Of a stretch of 64,000 nucleotides of DNA, positions 53,682 to 63,839 are shown piece by piece. The position numbers and the translations under genes were made by a program. This stretch comes from Brenneria izbisi (lineage in GTDB: Bacteria > Pseudomonadota > Gammaproteobacteria > Enterobacterales > Enterobacteriaceae). Position 1 is the first letter of the stretch; each line of letters begins with the position of its first letter. The notes below the pieces were generated by a model. The model was not told the origin of the DNA. It saw only the letters and a list, made by a program, of their open reading frames with translations, and searched no databases. Location of the stretch: NCBI RefSeq assembly GCF_025840185.1, contig NZ_JAMPJU010000002.1, positions 169,536 to 233,535 on the forward strand, given 5' to 3'.

Positions 53682-54545
53682 TCAGTATTTCCCTGGTGTT
53701 GACATTTTCCAATGACCGAGCAATTCCCATATTTTATCGGATTCTTGTACTCGTTTTTTTACATTCTCCTTATCTATTACAACCATTTGCGACATTAACC
53801 AATCAGCGACAATCATTGTGCCTATCTGAGACCAACGCCCAATGTGTGACATATTGCGAGCAATATAAAGCGTTTCCACCGCCTCTTTTGCTAAAGGAGA
53901 AGAAGGGCGATCGGTAAATGCAACAATATAAGCGCCCCGAATACGAGCAAGTTGCATCATTTCAATGGTATATGGAATATAGCGTTCATAGCCTATACCA
54001 ATAAAAACATCCTCTTCATTGACATGCCTCATGCGATCGGCAACATCGCCCGCTCCAATTTCAAAGACTTCCGCATCCTTCAACACATTGAGTTGCATTG
54101 CCAGATAAGAGGCCATGGCATGTGTCGTACCATGTGCGGTTACCCATATACGTCTGGCGGAAACCATTTTTTGGGCAATACGGACAACAGTTTGAGGCTG
54201 ATTCAACGCTGATGTTTGACTCATTAAAGAACTGCCATTCGCAAAAACATGTTCTTTTAATTCGATATCACTTGATGTGGTTAGAACCTGTTGATATATA
54301 CCGCTTAATCCGATGTTTTCAATCAAGGCTTCGCCCAAATCCTCACGCAGATGCGCATAACCACGATAACCCAAAGCGCGGGAAAATCTTACTACCGCCG
54401 CATCACTGATATCAATGGCATTCGCCAACTGTCTGGCTGTCATAAACGCCACCCGCTCTTTATTGCGTTCAATGTAACGTGCAATAATTTTTTGTGATGG
54501 CGTCAGACTCGAAAAACGTTCACCAACCAGCTTTGAGAAATCCAT
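53682..54545 (-). CDS. RpiR-family regulator of the M24/ABC cassette
   Basis: 287 residues, the third RpiR-type regulator in the window: an N-terminal helix-turn-helix (about 1-77; IDISDAAVVRFSRALGYRGYAHL) and a C-terminal SIS domain (about 125-255; RIWVTAHGTTHAMASYLAMQL). It is on the same strand and upstream of the binding-protein gene (108-base gap, very AT-rich), so it is likely co-regulated with or controls that operon. The ligand is unknown; a phosphosugar is usual for the family but does not fit the amine-type transporter obviously. Confidence 0.85.
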   Translation of the reverse strand: MDFSKLVGERFSSLTPSQKIIARYIERNKERVAFMTARQLANAIDISDAAVVRFSRALGYRGYAHLREDLGEALIENIGLSGIYQQVLTTSSDIELKEHVFANGSSLMSQTSALNQPQTVVRIAQKMVSARRIWVTAHGTTHAMASYLAMQLNVLKDAEVFEIGAGDVADRMRHVNEEDVFIGIGYERYIPYTIEMMQLARIRGAYIVAFTDRPSSPLAKEAVETLYIARNMSHIGRWSQIGTMIVADWLMSQMVVIDKENVKKRVQESDKIWELLGHWKMSTPGKY

Positions 54546-54932
54546 ACCGTCCTCATATGACTCATCAACTACAGTAAATTACAAACATGTTGTGTTTGCA
54601 ACACTAAACTTTTTGTTTTTTTATAAAACAAACCATCAATCACAAAATCCTATTGATTTCCGGCCTTAGAAAGCATATTCCATTGGTAGTAAGCACAAAT
54701 AATAAATAGCACACTACGACATAAGCCATACATAAAACTGATACTTACCCCACTGAATTAAATAAGCCACAAAAACTTATCATCTATTAAAAAATTAAAT
54801 AAATCATCTTGTTATCGCCATCCCACTAATAGTGAGAATATACAGGATACGCTCAGGGTCATATGTGTTGTCACATCACACAATAAACGAAAAAACATAA
54901 TTTCTTTCGCCATTGAATAGAGAGTAATCGGG
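54546..54932. other. AT-rich gap between the RpiR regulator and cobT
   Basis: 387 bases with no convincing gene. It should hold the promoter for the RpiR cassette (minus strand) and the end of the cobT transcript. The only notable structures are the inverted repeat at 54612-54632 and A/T tracts. Confidence 0.65.
54612..54632. repeat. TTTGTTTT/AAAACAAA inverted repeat near the regulator start
   Basis: An 8-bp perfect inverted repeat with a 5-base spacer, centred 77 bases upstream of the RpiR ATG. It could be an operator, but its simple A/T composition makes chance likely. Confidence 0.3.
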
Positions 54933-55997
54933 TTACGCAGGCAATACGATATCGCTGTCCGTCAACCTTCCCATATTGTTGTACATAGCGCAGGCGGCAT
55001 CAATCACATGCATGGCGATAGCCGCGCCACTGCCTTCGCCAAGCCGCATCCCCAATTGCAGATAAGGCTCCAGTTGTAAATGCCGCAAGGCAATAATGGC
55101 GCCTTTTTCCGCCGAGACATGAGAAGGAATAAGATAATCACGCACGGTCGGCGCAATCAGGCAGGCCACCAGTGCTGAGGCATAAGAGAGAAATCCGTCC
55201 AGCACCACGGGGCGGCCCGCCGCCGCCGCTCCCAGCATCACACCCGCCATGCCGACCAGATCGAAACCGCCTATCCTGGATAGCACATCAAGGCCGTCAC
55301 GGGCGTCAGGTTGATTGAATGCAATCGCTTCCCGTACCACCGCCACCTTATGATACAGACGATCACTGGGGAAATTGGCTCCGATCCCCACCACCTGATG
55401 CGGATCGCGATTGGTGATAACACTGATGATTGCAGCGGCAGGCGTGGTGTTCGCCATGCCCAACTCTCCCACGCCAAACACCTTGACGCCGCTGGTTGCC
55501 TGTTCAATGGTCAATCGCGCACTGGCGCAGAGTAAATCCTCCGCTTGTTGACGCGTCATTGCGGCTTCACGAACGATATTGCCGCTTCCGCGCCGCACCC
55601 GCATGTTCACCACACCGGACAGCGGTTCACTGTCAATCCCGACATCCACAACCTTGACTTCAGTATTCGCGCTGGCCGCCAGTACGCAAACACCCGTAAT
55701 GCCCTTGACCATATTGGCCGCCTGAATAGCCGTTACCGCCTGCGGTGTAATCGTCACCTCTTCGGCATATACGCCATGATCGGCAGCCATGACGATAATC
55801 TGTTTACGCTCGACCTGATGACCGGACAAACCACGCATACCCGCCAGTTGGATCGCCAGGGTTTCCAGTCGCCCCAAACTGCCCAGTGGCTTCAGTAAGC
55901 CATCAATGCTGGCAGCAGCCTGCCGCATGGCTTGGTTATCCAGCGGAACGATAGATTCAACCAGTTGGGGAAGCGTCAGTTTCGATTGTGTGTGCAT
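54933..55997 (-). CDS. cobT: Nicotinate-nucleotide-dimethylbenzimidazole phosphoribosyltransferase CobT
   Basis: 354 residues, close to Salmonella CobT. It activates the lower ligand 5,6-dimethylbenzimidazole to alpha-ribazole phosphate. Family motifs include [20 protein letters not shown] and the catalytic Glu in [14 protein letters not shown] near 320. It is the last gene of the cobU-cobS-cobC-cobT run, 12 bases after cobC, with GAGAATAATCT before the ATG. Confidence 0.95.
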   Translation of the reverse strand: MHTQSKLTLPQLVESIVPLDNQAMRQAAASIDGLLKPLGSLGRLETLAIQLAGMRGLSGHQVERKQIIVMAADHGVYAEEVTITPQAVTAIQAANMVKGITGVCVLAASANTEVKVVDVGIDSEPLSGVVNMRVRRGSGNIVREAAMTRQQAEDLLCASARLTIEQATSGVKVFGVGELGMANTTPAAAIISVITNRDPHQVVGIGANFPSDRLYHKVAVVREAIAFNQPDARDGLDVLSRIGGFDLVGMAGVMLGAAAAGRPVVLDGFLSYASALVACLIAPTVRDYLIPSHVSAEKGAIIALRHLQLEPYLQLGMRLGEGSGAAIAMHVIDAACAMYNNMGRLTDSDIVLPA

Positions 55998-56009
55998 AGA
56001 TTATTCTCG

Positions 56010-56618
56010 TTATTCCTGTTGCCAGTACGTCCGTTGATTAAAAGCCCGCTGGATGACAAATCCATCCTGAATATCCAGCACGCTGTATGAATCTTGTGCA
56101 AAATGAAAATGCCACATGCCCGCGGCGGGCATACCTAATAACCTTGCCAGTAATAAACTCAGTACGCCCTGATGCGCCACCCAAAGATGGTTCCCCTGAA
56201 TATCTTGCGTCATCAATGTCTGGACAAGGCTTTCTATCCGCGTTGAAAACTCAGGAAAAGACTCCCCCGCTGTCGGGCGAGCATGTTGCCAATCCTTCAC
56301 CCAGACCGCCCAGTTTTGCGCATCTTGCTGTTGTAACTCGCTATGGTGCCGCATTTCCCAATCGCCAAAGTGCATCTCGTTCAGCGCCGTATCCGATGTC
56401 GCCGTCAATGGATGCGGCTGAAGGACTATTTCCGCCGTCTGCCGCGCCCGCGCCAAGCCGCTACTGGTCGCGGAAGTGAAATCGATGTCCTTCAACCACT
56501 CAGCAATCTGTCGGGCCTGTGCTACGCCGATATCCGTCAGGCGGACATCCGTGGTTCCGCAAAAAACACCGCTGAGATTGGCCTCAGTCTGACCGTGTCT
56601 GACAAGAAAAAGACGCAT
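56010..56618 (-). CDS. cobC: Alpha-ribazole phosphatase CobC
   Basis: 202-residue histidine-phosphatase-fold enzyme that removes phosphate from alpha-ribazole phosphate. The RHG motif (LVRHGQTEAN, residues 6-15) and second active-site His (WVAHQGVLSLLL) are present. Salmonella CobC is 202 residues and lies apart from cobUST; here it is inside the run between cobS and cobT. AAGGGAAAGT precedes the ATG. Confidence 0.9.
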   Translation of the reverse strand: MRLFLVRHGQTEANLSGVFCGTTDVRLTDIGVAQARQIAEWLKDIDFTSATSSGLARARQTAEIVLQPHPLTATSDTALNEMHFGDWEMRHHSELQQQDAQNWAVWVKDWQHARPTAGESFPEFSTRIESLVQTLMTQDIQGNHLWVAHQGVLSLLLARLLGMPAAGMWHFHFAQDSYSVLDIQDGFVIQRAFNQRTYWQQE

Positions 56619-56695
56619 ACTTTCCCTTATTATTTATAGGGTTATATAGTTTGCCGTTCTCGGCTCATTACAATGAGTTCATGACATTTGATTCA

Positions 56696-57442
56696 TTACA
56701 ACAGCGCCAGTAAGAACACCAGTTCACCGACTTCGATTGCCGCCCCCAGCGTATCGCCGGTTTGCCCGCCCAGCCGACGACGCAAATACCGGCCCATCAG
56801 CCAGATAACCACCAGGGTTATCGCCAATGCCAGTAATGCCCGCGTCTGGCCTGACAACCCGGTCAGTATCGCGCCGACCAGCAGCGTAATCCCTGTCGCG
56901 CCCGCGCTAACCTGACCGATATACAGATTCCCCAGCCCTTGCCCTTCGCGCGCATAGCGCTGCCGATACATCAGCAGTACAACCGCGGTCCGTCCGACCA
57001 CCGATGCCAACGTCAGCAACGCCAACATGGCGGTATCGCGCAACGCTAATTCACTGATCGCCAGGACTTTCGCCGCTACGATGAAAATCAGCGCCAGCCC
57101 GCCGTTAGTGCCGAGTCGACTGTCGCGCATAATCTCCAGCATTCGCTCTCGCCGGCGGGCTGAGAAGACGCCGTCACAGGTATCCGCCAACCCATCCAGA
57201 TGAAACGAGCCGGTAATCAACGCCTGCGCCAGCACAAAGCCCAACGCCGCCAGGGGAAATCCACTCCACGGCGCGAGCAGCGTGAACACGCTCCCCGCAA
57301 TAGCGCCGACAAGCAGTCCGATAAGCGGAAAATAGACAATGCCACGCACGTACTGCTGCGCCGCCCCCCCCTGCATCCAACGTTCAGGCACCGGGATACG
57401 CGTCAGGAATTGCAGGGTGGCAAGAAACAACCGCAGACTCAT
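56696..57442 (-). CDS. cobS: Adenosylcobinamide-GDP ribazoletransferase CobS
   Basis: 248-residue membrane enzyme that joins the activated corrin (adenosylcobinamide-GDP) to alpha-ribazole. It has several hydrophobic segments and the family's opening ([14 protein letters not shown]) and acidic motif ([20 protein letters not shown]). The ATG overlaps the cobU stop as ATGA, so the two are coupled. Length is normal. Confidence 0.93.
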   Translation of the reverse strand: MSLRLFLATLQFLTRIPVPERWMQGGAAQQYVRGIVYFPLIGLLVGAIAGSVFTLLAPWSGFPLAALGFVLAQALITGSFHLDGLADTCDGVFSARRRERMLEIMRDSRLGTNGGLALIFIVAAKVLAISELALRDTAMLALLTLASVVGRTAVVLLMYRQRYAREGQGLGNLYIGQVSAGATGITLLVGAILTGLSGQTRALLALAITLVVIWLMGRYLRRRLGGQTGDTLGAAIEVGELVFLLALL

Positions 57443-57981
57443 TTGATTTTTACCTCAATGCCCGACACCACCAGATAAACAGACTCCGCCACCGCCGCCA
57501 GCCGTTGATTGACCCGTCCGGCGATATCGCGAAAATGCCGCGCCAACCTATTTTCCGGCACAATGCCCATCCCTAACTCGTTGGTCACCAGAAAGATCGG
57601 CGATGAGCGTTGTAAGCAGGCGGCGATCAATGCATCGATCTGTTGCTGGATCTCCGCCTCTATCGCCGGGAAATCCATCTGCTCTGGCGGCGTATCCCCC
57701 GCCTGATCAAATAATAGATTGGTGATCAGGGTCGTGATGCATTCCACGATCACGGCTTCATCCGCCGCAACCTGCTGCGCAATCAGCGTACCGACATCGC
57801 GGTAACCTTCCCAGGTCCGCCAGTGTGCCGGACGGCTGGCGCGATGTGTTCGCACACGTTCGGCCATTTCGTCATCAGTCGCCAGCGAGGTGGCGATATA
57901 CAGCACCTGTTCACGCCCCGCCGCCAACTTTTCCGCCAGCGCGCTCTTGCCGCTACGAGCCCCACCAGTAATCAAAATCAC
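57439..57981 (-). CDS. cobU: Adenosylcobinamide kinase/guanylyltransferase CobU
   Basis: 180-residue bifunctional enzyme that phosphorylates adenosylcobinamide and attaches GMP. P-loop GGARSGKS is at the N-terminus, and the family's RPAHWRTWE and [20 protein letters not shown] are present, the latter nearly identical to Salmonella as I recall it. I chose the GTG at 57981, eight bases after AGGAG; a GTG at 57990 is too near it. It is the first gene of the run, with a 255-base upstream gap. Confidence 0.93.
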   Translation of the reverse strand: MILITGGARSGKSALAEKLAAGREQVLYIATSLATDDEMAERVRTHRASRPAHWRTWEGYRDVGTLIAQQVAADEAVIVECITTLITNLLFDQAGDTPPEQMDFPAIEAEIQQQIDALIAACLQRSSPIFLVTNELGMGIVPENRLARHFRDIAGRVNQRLAAVAESVYLVVSGIEVKIK

Positions 57982-58236
57982 CGAATACACTCCTGTTCAG
58001 ATATTAAAGCTATGCAAATCCCGTTCAACTTCCTGTGAGACGCGCCTCATAAACACGGGACAAAAGGGGGGGTTTCCTGGCGTAAAAGGGGCTGAGCGCT
58101 CCTTGTCGAGCGCGTGCTACGACATTGCAAGGAAATACCATGATTTTCGCGCACGAAATAGCACTGAATCTGCATAAAACAGTTACCGTAAGTTTACAAC
58201 TAAAAGGCCGCCTGCCAAGGGGATCGAGGTCGCCAA

Positions 58237-59754
58237 CTATTCCGCCATAAACTGATATATCGCAGCAATATCAATATGTTCCCGCATGGCGGCAGCCAAA
58301 ATATCGAACTGTTGTTGTTTGTGGCGGGCGTAATCAATCACCTCGCCCTCGAATGCTGGCAGCCCTTTGCGCTGACGCAGACTATTGAGCAACGCGCGTG
58401 TGAACTCAGCGTTATCGAACAGACCGTGGAGATAACTGCCCATAACGCTGCCGTCTGCATTGATCGCGCCGTCTTCATGTCTTGTCGCCTGCCCGTTACG
58501 ACCGGTCAGAGAGATAAACGGTTCGACCTGCGATCCAGGGCGCGCCTGACCCATATGTATTTCATAGCCATTCACCGGCAGACCGGCGCAACTGGCCAAC
58601 AGACCCGGTAATCGCGGCGCGCAGCGTCCCGTCACCCGCGTCGTCACTTTCTCTGGCGCAAACACAGTTTCCACATCCAGCAGCCCCAGCCCGTCCATGC
58701 GGGCGATCCCCGACTCCACGCCATCGATAATTCGCTTTCCCAGCATCTGATAACCGCCACAGATACCGATGACCGGTACGCCCGCCTGATACCGGGTTTG
58801 CAGCGTGTGGGCCAAACCGCTTTGTTGCAGCCACTGCAAATCATCCAATGTATTTTTACTACCGGGTAAGATGATCAAATCCGCCCTGGCCAGCGCTGAC
58901 GCCGTGGCGACGTAATGCAAACTCACATCGGGCTGCGCCGCCAGCGCATTAAAATCAGTAAAGTTGGCGATATGCGGCAAACGGATGACGGCGATATCCA
59001 GATCCTTGAGTTGCGCCGCGGCGTATTTCCCGCTTTGCAGCGCTACGCCGTCTTCATCTTCCAGGTCGATATTCAGCCACGGCATGACACCAATCACCGG
59101 CACGCCTGTCAGCGCTTCGATCTGCGCCAATCCCGGCGTTAGCAGCGCCACATCGCCACGGAATTTATTGATGATCACCCCTTTCACCCGCGCTTTCTCT
59201 TCCGGCCGCAATAGCGCCAGCGTGCCATAAATCGCCGCGAACACCCCGCCGCGATCGATATCCGCCACCAGCAATACCGGCGCGTCAGCCATCGCCGCCA
59301 TGCCCATGTTGACGATATCCCGATCGCGCAGATTGATTTCAGCCGGACTGCCCGCACCTTCCAGCACCATCAGTTCATATTCGCTGGCAAGGCGGTGGTA
59401 GATCTGATTAATTTGCTGCCGCAACCGCGGCTTATACTGGTGATACGTCGCCGCATCCATATTGCACAGCGCCTTGCCCATCAGCACCACCTGCGATTGA
59501 CGATCGCCAGTGGGTTTGAGCAACACCGGATTCATGCGCACATCCGGTTCGATACCCGCCGCCTCAGCCTGGAAAATCTGCGCCCGTCCCATCTCTTCGC
59601 CGTTCGGCGTAATACCGGAATTCAGCGCCATGTTCTGCGCTTTAAACGGCGCACAGCGGTAACCATCTTGCGCAAAAATACGACAAAGTCCGGCAACCAG
59701 AGCACTTTTGCCGACATCCGATGCCGTCCCCTGAATCATGATGGCCTTGCTCAT
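58237..59754 (-). CDS. cbiP: Cobyric acid synthase CbiP
   Basis: 505-residue ATP- and glutamine-dependent amidase that adds four amides to the corrin side chains. The N-terminal dethiobiotin-synthetase-like domain has the P-loop [11 protein letters not shown], and the C-terminal glutamine amidotransferase has the nucleophile Cys in [10 protein letters not shown] near 331. The ATG at 59754 overlaps the cbiL stop as ATGA and follows a GGGGGG ribosome site. No cbiMNQO genes lie before it. Confidence 0.95.
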   Translation of the reverse strand: MSKAIMIQGTASDVGKSALVAGLCRIFAQDGYRCAPFKAQNMALNSGITPNGEEMGRAQIFQAEAAGIEPDVRMNPVLLKPTGDRQSQVVLMGKALCNMDAATYHQYKPRLRQQINQIYHRLASEYELMVLEGAGSPAEINLRDRDIVNMGMAAMADAPVLLVADIDRGGVFAAIYGTLALLRPEEKARVKGVIINKFRGDVALLTPGLAQIEALTGVPVIGVMPWLNIDLEDEDGVALQSGKYAAAQLKDLDIAVIRLPHIANFTDFNALAAQPDVSLHYVATASALARADLIILPGSKNTLDDLQWLQQSGLAHTLQTRYQAGVPVIGICGGYQMLGKRIIDGVESGIARMDGLGLLDVETVFAPEKVTTRVTGRCAPRLPGLLASCAGLPVNGYEIHMGQARPGSQVEPFISLTGRNGQATRHEDGAINADGSVMGSYLHGLFDNAEFTRALLNSLRQRKGLPAFEGEVIDYARHKQQQFDILAAAMREHIDIAAIYQFMAE

Positions 59755-60470
59755 GGCATCCCCCCGGCACGCCATTGCCTGTTCACCAGAATAGTGGAGA
59801 AGTACGGTAACGCCTGATCGTCATCAACCTGATCCAGACGCCGCCAGCACTGTTCTCCCGGCAACGAGGCATCGGACATCAACAACGCGTGATCAAACAG
59901 ATTGAGCCGCGCCAGTAGCGAGCGCACGGTGGCAAAACGGCCATAAACTTTCATCAGCACCACACAATCATGGGTAAGCAAAGCCTGTTCCACCTCAGCT
60001 TGCGGCGCGGTGCAGGACATCACGGCCAGCGATTGTTTCTCCATCGCCAGCGGAAACGCGGCCCGTGAAGCAATCGCGGCGAAAGACGTCACGCCCGGCA
60101 CAATTTCCAGCCAGGGCTGCGGCCCAATCCGCGCCAGCAGAAACACCCAGGTACTGAACAACATTGCGTCGCCCAGCGTGATAAACCCCACCCGTTTGCC
60201 GTTGGCGACATCCGCGGTCAACTGCTGCGCCATCTCATCCCAGACGGCTTCTTTCTCATCGTTTTCGGCGCGCATGGGGAAATGACGGGTGCGGATCGCG
60301 GTCGCTGGCGACAAATATTCGCGCACGATGGATAACGCCAGACTGTCTCCGCCTTTGCGCCCCGCCGGCGCATACAGAACATCAAGCGTAGCCAGCAGGC
60401 GCGCCGCGCGCACGGTGATCAAATCGCTGGCGCCAGGCCCCACGCCTAGCGCATACAGTCTGCCGATCAT
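59751..60470 (-). CDS. cbiL: Cobalt-precorrin-2 C20-methyltransferase CbiL
   Basis: 239-residue SAM-dependent methyltransferase of the tetrapyrrole methylase family, the first methylation of the anaerobic (early-cobalt) pathway. Motifs are [17 protein letters not shown] and the GDAMLF loop ([15 protein letters not shown]). The ATG overlaps the cbiK stop as TGATG. A GTG one codon earlier is also in frame. Confidence 0.93.
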   Translation of the reverse strand: MIGRLYALGVGPGASDLITVRAARLLATLDVLYAPAGRKGGDSLALSIVREYLSPATAIRTRHFPMRAENDEKEAVWDEMAQQLTADVANGKRVGFITLGDAMLFSTWVFLLARIGPQPWLEIVPGVTSFAAIASRAAFPLAMEKQSLAVMSCTAPQAEVEQALLTHDCVVLMKVYGRFATVRSLLARLNLFDHALLMSDASLPGEQCWRRLDQVDDDQALPYFSTILVNRQWRAGGMP

Positions 60471-61264
60471 CACACCTCCTCCCGTTCGTCATGATGCAGA
60501 ACCGCATGCAGATGCCGGGCAAACATATCGCGGATCAGCGGATTTTCGCCCAACCCTTGCAACCAGCTTTGCGTGGTGATGCCAGCGGCTTCGAGTCGGG
60601 ATTTCCATGAATCGGCGTCATCGGATGCCATATCGTTAATGGCGTGATCCCCCGCCACCAGCATCAGCGGCATCAGATGCGCTTTGCGCACCCCAAACCG
60701 CGATAGCCGCCCGATGATATGGTCGATCTCCGGGTAACTTTCAACGGCGCCTACCACCGCCGGAAAGTTCTGACTGGTCATCAGGTGATCGAGACAGGCA
60801 TACGCCGAAAACGCGTGATGGCTGGCGCCGTGGCCCATAAAGACCACGCGTTCATCCGCCGCCAGCGGCGGCATCTGGGATTTCAGCGCCGTCATCAGTT
60901 GCTGATAATCCTCAAAACTGCTCAATAATGGCGCGCCCAGCGCCAAACGCTGAAACCAACTGCTGCACGCCCGTACTTCACTGACCACTTTTTCGTACTC
61001 GTCGCCATTAATGACATGCAAAGACTGGATCGCCACATCCTGATACCCGGCGTCCGCCAGTCGCTGAAGCGCCTGACGAGGGGTGTCAATCAATAAACCG
61101 TCGCGGCGGTACAGCTTACGGATAATCATTTCGGAGGTGAAAGCGCGAAACAGATCACGATCGCGACAGGTCGCCGCCAGATGTTGCTCGCAGGCATCGA
61201 TATTCTTTTGTCGGGTATGCGGATAGCTGGTGCCAAAGCTGATGATTAACAGTGCTTTTTTCAT
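60470..61264 (-). CDS. cbiK: Sirohydrochlorin cobaltochelatase CbiK
   Basis: 264 residues, the same length as Salmonella CbiK. It inserts cobalt into sirohydrochlorin, committing to the anaerobic B12 pathway. The active-site segment FMGHGASHHAFSAYACLDH near 142-160 has the expected His residues; a further conserved His is in PLMLVAGDHAINDMASDD. No signal peptide is seen, so it is cytoplasmic. Confidence 0.95.
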   Translation of the reverse strand: MKKALLIISFGTSYPHTRQKNIDACEQHLAATCRDRDLFRAFTSEMIIRKLYRRDGLLIDTPRQALQRLADAGYQDVAIQSLHVINGDEYEKVVSEVRACSSWFQRLALGAPLLSSFEDYQQLMTALKSQMPPLAADERVVFMGHGASHHAFSAYACLDHLMTSQNFPAVVGAVESYPEIDHIIGRLSRFGVRKAHLMPLMLVAGDHAINDMASDDADSWKSRLEAAGITTQSWLQGLGENPLIRDMFARHLHAVLHHDEREEV

Positions 61265-61267
61265 ATT

Positions 61268-62062
61268 TTATCCTTGTTGCGCCTGCCAGCGGGACAGTCG
61301 ATGCGTAAACGCCGCCAGGGAAACCACCTGCTCCCACTCGTCGTGCTCCGCCGATACCACCGGGCGACGCACCACAATGCAGGGAATATTCAGCGCCAGA
61401 CAGGGCGCCACCTTTTGCTGATAGCCGCCCTCGGCGCCGGATTCCTTGGTGATCACCACATCAGGCCGGCAAAACTCATACAGCGCCTGATTGAAGGCGG
61501 CGCTGAATGGCCCACACTGGGCAATGATCTGCTCCACACCCAGCCCCAGCATTTCGCACTGCGCCAGCACCGCGGACGTGGGCAACACTCGCGCCAGCAA
61601 ATGTTTACCCGGCAGTTTGCGTTGGTATTGCGCCAGATCTTTACTGCCGGTGGTGAGCAACACGCGGGGGCCTAGCCCCTCGGCTACCGCACAAGCGGCA
61701 TCCAGATTCGATACTTTGTGCAACAACGGGTGTTCGATGGCGTCAATGTCGCTTGGCCGCTGATAGCGGGTAAGCGGTATATGCAGACCACGGCAAGCAG
61801 CAACCACATTACGGTGTAGTGTCTCAGCATACGGATGAGAAGCATCAATCACCCAACGCACTTGCCGGGTCGCCAGATAATTCGCCATTTCCCGCGCGTC
61901 CATCCGCCCCACCACCACTTCACCGGCGATCGCGCCAGCCAGTTGCCTGCCGGTTTCCGTCGCGACCGACAGCCGGTAACCTTCGCCTGCCGCCTCCAGC
62001 GCCTGACAAATCAGGCGGGCGTCGCTGGTGCCGCCAAAGACATGGATAGCCGGACGGTTCAC
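61268..62062 (-). CDS. cbiJ: Cobalt-precorrin-6A reductase CbiJ
   Basis: 264-residue NAD(P)H-dependent reductase. The Rossmann-like start is IHVFGGTSDARLICQAL, and the family's VIDASHPYAETLHRNV and TRYQRPSD are present. The start is GTG, overlapping the cbiH stop as GTGA. It ends 3 bases before cbiK. Confidence 0.92.
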   Translation of the reverse strand: MNRPAIHVFGGTSDARLICQALEAAGEGYRLSVATETGRQLAGAIAGEVVVGRMDAREMANYLATRQVRWVIDASHPYAETLHRNVVAACRGLHIPLTRYQRPSDIDAIEHPLLHKVSNLDAACAVAEGLGPRVLLTTGSKDLAQYQRKLPGKHLLARVLPTSAVLAQCEMLGLGVEQIIAQCGPFSAAFNQALYEFCRPDVVITKESGAEGGYQQKVAPCLALNIPCIVVRRPVVSAEHDEWEQVVSLAAFTHRLSRWQAQQG

Positions 62063-62784
62063 AGTTCATAACCTCGCGGCGTGATCATCAAACCATTGCG
62101 GCAGTAGGTGGTTTTATTGCCCACAATCACCAGACTGGTCATATCCACCGGGGAGAAATCCATTTCGCCAAAGGTGGTGATCCACTTCTCTTCTTTCTTG
62201 CGGCCCGCCGCTTTCACCACGCCCACCGGCGTTGCCGGCGACGTCCAGGGTTTCATCAGTTCGAACGCGCGAGCCAGATGACCTTCCCGCCCCCGGCTGC
62301 GCGGATTATAAAAGCACGCCACGAAATCAGCCTGCGCCGCGGCAATGATACGCTTTTCGATCACCGGCCACGGCGTCAGCAAATCACTCAGGCTGATATG
62401 ACAGAAATCATGCATCAGCGGCGCCCCCAGCAAAGACGCGGCGGCAATACTGGCGGTGATCCCCGCCACCAGCCGGACGTCCAGATCCCGCTGTTGCTGA
62501 CCGACCAGTTCCAGCACCAGGCCGGCCATGCCATAAATACCGGCGTCGCCGCTACTGATCAGCGCCACCTTGCGGCCTGTCAGCGCCAGGTCGATGGCCG
62601 TCTGACAGCGTTCAATCTCTTTGCACATCCCGGTTTTGATCACCTGCTTATCACCGGTCAACGCTTTTACCAGATGGGTATAGGTTTTGTAGCCCACCAC
62701 GATTTCCGCTTCACGAATGGCGTTAACCGCCTCCTGCGTCATCATGGCTTCACTGCCCGGCCCAATGCCGATCACGGTTAACAT
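62059..62784 (-). CDS. cbiH: Cobalt-precorrin-3 C17-methyltransferase CbiH
   Basis: 241 residues, as in Salmonella. It methylates C17 and contracts the ring. Tetrapyrrole methylase motifs are VIGIGPGSEAMMTQEA, ALISSGDAGIYGMAGL and FYNPRSRGREGHL. The ATG at 62784 overlaps the cbiG stop as TGATG; the frame also allows a TTG one codon earlier. Confidence 0.94.
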   Translation of the reverse strand: MLTVIGIGPGSEAMMTQEAVNAIREAEIVVGYKTYTHLVKALTGDKQVIKTGMCKEIERCQTAIDLALTGRKVALISSGDAGIYGMAGLVLELVGQQQRDLDVRLVAGITASIAAASLLGAPLMHDFCHISLSDLLTPWPVIEKRIIAAAQADFVACFYNPRSRGREGHLARAFELMKPWTSPATPVGVVKAAGRKKEEKWITTFGEMDFSPVDMTSLVIVGNKTTYCRNGLMITPRGYEL

Positions 62785-63839
62785 CAATATGAAACTCCCA
62801 GGGTAATGGTGACGCCCTGCCGACGCAGGGTATGACCAACCAGTCGGCCTTTACTCATCAGCCAGGCGACAGGTTGCGATACGCTGCCGATGCCGATGGT
62901 TTGGCGGACAAAGTCAGAAGAGGGGAAACGCGCTTCATGGCGGCGAAGCGCCTCGATGCCGAACAGTTCAAACGGTACGCGCCAGCGTTGCGCCAGCAGA
63001 TGTAACGCGGGTTCGTCCTTCTTGAGTTCGACGCTGCCGATCGCACGCAACGCCAGCGGATCGAAGTGGTTGTCAGCCATTTGCTGCGACAACAGCGCGT
63101 CCAGCGTTGCCAATGACGTTCCGCGCCGACAGCCGAATCCGGCCACCACACGACGCGGCACCAACTGATATACCGGCAGCGACAATTCAGGCAAGTTGGC
63201 GCGCAGGCTGACGCAAACCAGTGCGTCCAGTGGCGGCAGGGCTTCCAGACTGGCAACCGGGATGAAGCCGCGCATATCGCAACGCTCGCGTTCGTGCTGT
63301 AGCGGCGCATCCCACCATAAGCCGACGCGTTGCTCGCTGACCAGCATCTGGTTGACGATTTTTACCGCCTGACGAAAATCCCGTATCCCGGCATCCAGTT
63401 GGGTCGCCAGCATATCCAGCGCCGCCATCTGGTTGACATCTGTGGCGGAGGTGATCACCGGGTCGGCGCCCAGCAATCCGGCCAGATGACACGTCAACGC
63501 GTTGGCGCCGCCAACATGCCCGGACAGCAGGCTGATGACGTGTTGGCCTCGTTCATCAATCACAACCACCGCCGGATCAGTGAGTTTGTCCTGCACTAAT
63601 GGCGCGATGGTCCGCACCGTGATGCCCACCGCCCCAATCACCACCAGCGCGGCATACTGGTTAAACACCTGACGCAAGGTGTCGCCGAAACCGCCATTAA
63701 ACGCGACAAATCCCGGTTGCAGCAGCTTTTCACTGGTGAAACAGGTCAGCGGCAACTGCGCGCGTAACTGTTGGGCCAGCCGAACGCCGCCGGGCGTCAG
63801 ACAAAACACCGCTATCGATTCAGGCTTGGCGATATTCAT
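62784..63839 (-). CDS. cbiG: Cobalt-precorrin-5A hydrolase CbiG
   Basis: 351 residues, as in Salmonella. It opens the delta-lactone and releases the two-carbon fragment. The central motif [30 protein letters not shown] is recognisable in pieces ([17 protein letters not shown]), and the C-terminal CobE-like part has GFGCRRGTS. The ATG at 63839 has AGGA upstream; an ATG at 63857 is also open. It overlaps cbiF by 20 bases. Confidence 0.94.
   Translation of the reverse strand: MNIAKPESIAVFCLTPGGVRLAQQLRAQLPLTCFTSEKLLQPGFVAFNGGFGDTLRQVFNQYAALVVIGAVGITVRTIAPLVQDKLTDPAVVVIDERGQHVISLLSGHVGGANALTCHLAGLLGADPVITSATDVNQMAALDMLATQLDAGIRDFRQAVKIVNQMLVSEQRVGLWWDAPLQHERERCDMRGFIPVASLEALPPLDALVCVSLRANLPELSLPVYQLVPRRVVAGFGCRRGTSLATLDALLSQQMADNHFDPLALRAIGSVELKKDEPALHLLAQRWRVPFELFGIEALRRHEARFPSSDFVRQTIGIGSVSQPVAWLMSKGRLVGHTLRRQGVTITLGVSY

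Noticed and set aside
54863..54882. CRP-like TGTG...TCACA near cobT
   Set aside because: The spacer between half-sites is 7 rather than 6, and the location at the end of cobT is not obviously useful.
57982..58236. Cobalamin riboswitch upstream of cobU
   Set aside because: I looked for the B12 box core (GCCACTG) on both strands and did not find it; only a partial GCACTG occurs. The riboswitch is more likely upstream of the cbi operon, outside the window.
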